Position numbers and translations under genes: made by a program. Below the pieces are notes generated by a model. It was not told where the DNA came from. It did no database searches and saw only the letters and a list, made by a program, of their open reading frames with translations. Shown here in pieces: positions 63,001-64,000 of a DNA stretch of 64,000 nt. Within the stretch, counting starts at the first letter, position 1. Each line of letters begins with the position of its first letter. The DNA is taken from positions 51,208,837 to 51,272,836 of the forward strand of contig CM069438.1 of the NCBI GenBank assembly GCA_035610365.1. The letters run 5' to 3'. The stretch is from Aquatica leii (Eukaryota; Arthropoda; Insecta; Coleoptera; Lampyridae).

Positions 63001-64000
63001 CAATTAATAAACGTTTTATGGTAATTAATCGTTTGTAACTGAATTGGTTAAGGTTTACTTGGTAAAAATATTTTATTAGTTATTATCAATCAGGGACAAT
63101 TTATATTTGACATTTGAAATGAATGGTTTTTCGTTGAAACCGCTACACATTCTATTTTATTCTTGGTAACCGAATTGGCTAATACTAAAAATTTTGCGTA
63201 AAGATTTGTTTGTGGATATGGGGATATACTCCATTGCAAGAAACAATAAATCGTCTAGTAAGCGAATAAGATAATATTTTGAAGTATTTAATCACAACCT
63301 TACAATTAAAAAACGTTTTATGTTAATTGATTGTTTGTAACCGATTCGGTTAATGTCTACTTAGTAAAAACATTCTATTGGTTATTATCAATCAAAACAA
63401 TTAATGTATGTCATTAGTAACCGAATAAGATAATATTTTGAAGCATTTAATCGCCAAGCGCACAATTAATTAACATTTTATGTTAATTAATTCTTTGTAA
63501 CCGAATCGGTTAATGTCTACTTAGTAAAGACATTCTATTGGATATTATTAATCCGGACAATTAATGTATGGTATTAAGAATTAATGTATTTTTAGTAAAA
63601 CCGCTACGAATTGTATTTTATCATTAGTAACCGAAACGGTTAATACAAAAAAAATATGTTAGGATTTGTTCGTGTATATGGGGATATAATGTACTGCTGG
63701 AAACAATAAAATGTCTAGTAACCGAATAAGATAATATTTTGAATCATTTAATCGCCTAGCACACAATTAATAAACGTTTTATGTTAATAAATTGTTTGTA
63801 ACCGCATCAGTTACTGTCTGATCTATTAAAAATTCTATTGGTTATTATCATTTGGGACAATTTATATTTGGCATTTAAAACTAATATATTTTTGTCAAAA
63901 CCGTTACATTTTGAATTTATTATTGGTAACCAAGTGGGTTAATATTAACTGAACATTTTATGTTAGGATTTGTTTGTGGATATGAGGATATAATCTATTG
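51040..64000. repeat. Array F: ~300-bp repeat carrying AACCGAATCGGTT palindromes, open at window end
   Basis: The palindrome (6+1+6) and its variants recur with alternating spacing of about 128 and 173 bp (e.g. 51263, 51391, 51563, 51745, 51872, 52045, 52174, 52348), so the unit is ~300 bp with two palindromes. A half-site phrase, agtaaccgattaagataata, appears once more per unit. A fused variant GTAACCGATT-AAG-AATCGGTTAC (53289-53311) forms a perfect 10+3+10 inverted repeat and recurs. Other unit phrases are gtggatatggggatataatc and acgttttatgttaattaatc. No coding content. It probably lies in a RhoGEF2 intron. Confidence 0.92.
53201..63940. repeat. Higher-order structure within array F, ~1.1-1.6 kb
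   Basis: A diagnostic variant, gtaaccaagtgggttaat, occurs once per higher-order block, near 53201, 54622, 55905, 57029, 58505, 59932 (tggatt variant), 61514, 62339 and 63925. Steps are 1421, 1283, 1124, 1476, 1427, 1582, 825 and 1586 bp. Nearly identical 63-codon minus-strand frames at 53902, 55028 and 57716 belong to the same blocks and are repeat products, not genes. Confidence 0.8.

Noticed and set aside
51040..64000. Regular short palindromes with spacers, resembling a CRISPR array
   Set aside because: The intervals between palindromes are themselves repeated units, not unique spacers, and the genome is eukaryotic. It is a satellite.

Overview
The window is eukaryotic and looks like an insect chromosome arm. 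Genes are split by very short GT-AG introns (44-53 bp where they can be measured), the DNA is AT-rich, and the recognisable proteins are single-copy animal genes. I lean to a holometabolous insect, possibly a beetle, but the sequence does not settle the order. About three quarters of the window, judged by eye, is tandem repeat.

Genes from left to right: the last three exons of CPSF1/CPSF160 (+, 2755-3443, upstream exons outside the window); a complete VRK1/ballchen-type kinase (-, 3647-5511) convergent with it; a ~0.5 kb divergent promoter with a perfect palindromic RFX X-box-like site; the ciliary transition-zone gene B9D2 (+, 6029-16229), whose second intron is 9.6 kb; a tectonic gene (+, 16235-18341) whose start codon is 5 nt after the B9D2 stop; a small secreted WAP-like cysteine-rich protein (+, 18397-18885) 55 nt after tectonic; an unrecognised last exon of a minus-strand gene (18996-19321); and the 5' end of a RhoGEF2/ARHGEF11-12 orthologue (+), with a 32-nt first coding exon at 32095 and the PDZ-encoding exon at 50358, separated by an 18.2 kb intron.

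Six unrelated tandem-repeat families fill the non-coding space, each confined to one locus: A (1-2750, T-rich, ~350 bp unit, in the CPSF1 intron); B (about 6770-15640, TACGTA-rich, in the B9D2 intron); C (about 19340-30150, ~295 bp unit); D (about 34300-43605, ~605-650 bp unit); E (about 45180-49480, ~420 bp unit); and F (about 51040 to the window end, ~300 bp unit carrying AACCGAATCGGTT palindromes). D and E lie in RhoGEF2 intron 1, and F probably lies in the next RhoGEF2 intron. Smaller mobile remnants are a hAT-type MITE with an 8-bp target duplication, a TA-flanked MITE inserted in array B, a 140-bp fold-back element, and a decayed Penelope-like retroelement at the edge of array C.

Functionally, the most striking part is 5963-18934. 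One X-box-like site precedes two genes of the same MKS/transition-zone module, placed stop-to-start like a bicistronic unit, with a third small secreted gene before the first plus-strand polyadenylation signal outside coding sequence. Tectonic carries an apparent one-base frameshift within a conserved motif, and a good 50-nt candidate intron could bypass it.
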